Of a stretch of 64,000 nucleotides of DNA, positions 62,868 through 64,000 are shown piece after piece. The stretch spans positions 2,046,001 through 2,110,000 of the forward strand of contig NZ_CP029822.1 in assembly GCF_003991975.1 (NCBI RefSeq), written 5' to 3'. Within the stretch, counting starts at the first letter, position 1. Every line of letters starts with the position of its first letter. Position numbers and translations under genes: made by a program. Source of the DNA: Entomomonas moraniae (GTDB lineage: Bacteria; Pseudomonadota; Gammaproteobacteria; Pseudomonadales; Pseudomonadaceae). Below the pieces are notes generated by a model. That model worked only from the letters and a program-made list of their open reading frames with translations. It made no database searches and was not told the DNA's origin.

Positions 62868-64000
62868 TGGCAGAACAGATAAAAGAATATGTAGATGATC
62901 ATGATTATCATTGTGGGCATAATCATATTCCTTTTAATAGCAGCATGTTAACGCAAGAGGAGCAACGTAAAGCTTCTCGCCAGTTAGTTTTAGCCATGAT
63001 GGCTATTGGCTTATTAGCCTTAGGGCTATATTGGCGCTGGTTTATGCCTGAAGGTAATGGTGTTTCTCAATTATTATTTGGTGCATCTTCCTTATTAGTG
63101 GCTTTTCCTATCTTACGTTCAGCTTGGTATAGCCTCTTACATCAAAGCTTACATGGCATTACTGATCAGTTAATTGCATTAGCAATGATTGGCGCGTGGG
63201 CTGTAGGTGATTTAATGACTGCTGCATTACTTCCTATTATTATGATTTTTGGGCATATTTTAGAGGAGCGAAGTGTACTAGGCTCTCATGAAGCGATTGA
63301 AGCGCTCAGTAAACTAACTCATAGCCAAGCAAGACGAATACTAGCGGACGGTAGCGTACAGTTAGTCAATAATGACCAATTAGCAATAGGTGATTTAGTT
63401 GAGGTAAAAGCGGGCGATAAAATTCCCGCTGATGGCAGAATTTTAGAAGGACAAGCCAGTTTAGACACGGCCTCTATTACAGGGGAGTCTGTTCCTTTAG
63501 AAGTATCAAAAGGCATGGATGTATTTGGCGGTGCGATTAATTTAGATGGTTTATTACGTATAGAAATCACGCACCCAAGTGAAGAGTCAACTTTAGGTAA
63601 AGTAATTAAATTAATGCAACAGGCAGAGCGCTCTAAACCACCTATTACAAGGTTATTAGAGCGTTATGCGGGTAGCTACATGATATTGGTGTTATTGGTT
63701 GCTGCTATTACTTGGTTTATTACCAATGACTCACAAGCCATGTTAGCCGTGCTAGTGGCTGCGTGTCCTTGTGCGTTAGTGCTTGCTGCGCCAGCTACTG
63801 CTATTGCAGGTGTTGCTGTGGCGGCAAGGCACGGTATATTGATTCGTAGCTCTGCCTTTTTGGAGGAAATGGCTGATTTAACCTCATTGGTTATAGATAA
63901 AACAGGCACATTAACCCGAGGTACCTTGCATTTGCAGCATGCTCAAATTAATGGAAATGAAGATAAAGCAATACTGTTTCGTTTAGTTGCGAGTTTAGGT
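62864..64000 (+). CDS. Heavy-metal P-type ATPase, 5' part (runs off window)
   Basis: The frame is open from the ATG at 62864 (overlapping the upstream stop) to the window end, about 379 codons. The N-terminus is His-rich (EYVDDHDYHCGHNHIPF), followed by membrane helices, the actuator motif ASITGESVP, a transmembrane Cys-Pro-Cys at ~301-303 (VAACPCALVLAAPATA) and the phosphorylation site SLVIDKTGTLT (Asp ~345). This is the PIB (CPC) class for Cu, Zn, Cd or similar; metal not determined. The C-terminal half is beyond the window. Coupled to three SPFH genes upstream. Confidence 0.93.
   Translation, partial: MMAEQIKEYVDDHDYHCGHNHIPFNSSMLTQEEQRKASRQLVLAMMAIGLLALGLYWRWFMPEGNGVSQLLFGASSLLVAFPILRSAWYSLLHQSLHGITDQLIALAMIGAWAVGDLMTAALLPIIMIFGHILEERSVLGSHEAIEALSKLTHSQARRILADGSVQLVNNDQLAIGDLVEVKAGDKIPADGRILEGQASLDTASITGESVPLEVSKGMDVFGGAINLDGLLRIEITHPSEESTLGKVIKLMQQAERSKPPITRLLERYAGSYMILVLLVAAITWFITNDSQAMLAVLVAACPCALVLAAPATAIAGVAVAARHGILIRSSAFLEEMADLTSLVIDKTGTLTRGTLHLQHAQINGNEDKAILFRLVASLG

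Overview
The window is an AT-rich gammaproteobacterial chromosome segment. Gene content (Tle1-type T6SS cargo, a membrane PQQ glucose-type dehydrogenase, a three-gene SPFH cluster with a P-type ATPase, an aminoethylphosphonate operon, GpdQ) points to the Pseudomonadaceae/Pseudomonadales. The low GC would suit a host-associated genus such as Entomomonas; this is an inference from content, not a database match.

Layout. (1) About 1-6.5 kb is a minus-strand accessory block of the integrative-element type: two paralogous ~120-aa proteins, an unrecognised 289-aa protein, a DUF932 (TIGR03299) protein, a 36-residue peptide gene, a NERD-domain superfamily 1 helicase and an XRE regulator. (2) About 6.6-13.8 kb is an orphan type VI secretion island: PAAR protein, VgrG, a Tle1 (DUF2235) phospholipase and a DUF2931 Tli1-like immunity protein, then a convergent 35-residue lipoprotein gene. 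(3) About 13.8-28.1 kb is a recombination-worn zone: two divergent P4-type integrases and an integrase C-terminal relic, two copies of an unrecognised secreted-protein plus small-protein gene pair, an IS3 relic, a frameshifted autotransporter, other decayed genes, and intact genes for an amine oxidase, a PanE/ApbA-family reductase and DbpA. (4) About 28.4-34.2 kb is a 2-aminoethylphosphonate operon (ABC uptake, PhnW, PhnX). (5) About 34.4-49.7 kb is mostly chromosomal: nitroreductase, Gcd, a TPM-domain protein, a six-gene lipid cluster resembling E. coli ynbABCD, a GST, a RmlD-like reductase, rlmM, tusA and a MATE pump. (6) tRNA-Glu and tRNA-Gly at 49.9-50.0 kb are followed by a decayed integrase, a ugp-like transporter operon containing gpdQ, and a second decayed integrase, which looks like an old tRNA-Gly island that kept a useful cargo. 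(7) About 58.7-64 kb holds three SPFH (HflK/HflC-like) genes tightly coupled to a heavy-metal P-type ATPase that runs off the window end.

Together the genes describe a cell that scavenges organophosphorus compounds by two routes: phosphonate (AEP to phosphonoacetaldehyde to acetaldehyde plus phosphate) and glycerophosphodiesters (GpdQ with a ugp-like importer). It also remodels envelope lipids and competes by T6SS. At least four integrases or integrase relics (14-17 kb, 50-51 kb, 57 kb) show repeated element gain and decay. The items I could not explain, and which deserve follow-up, are the duplicated two-gene cassette (17.3 and 27.0 kb), the 36-residue and 35-residue small genes, and the SPFH/P-type ATPase unit.
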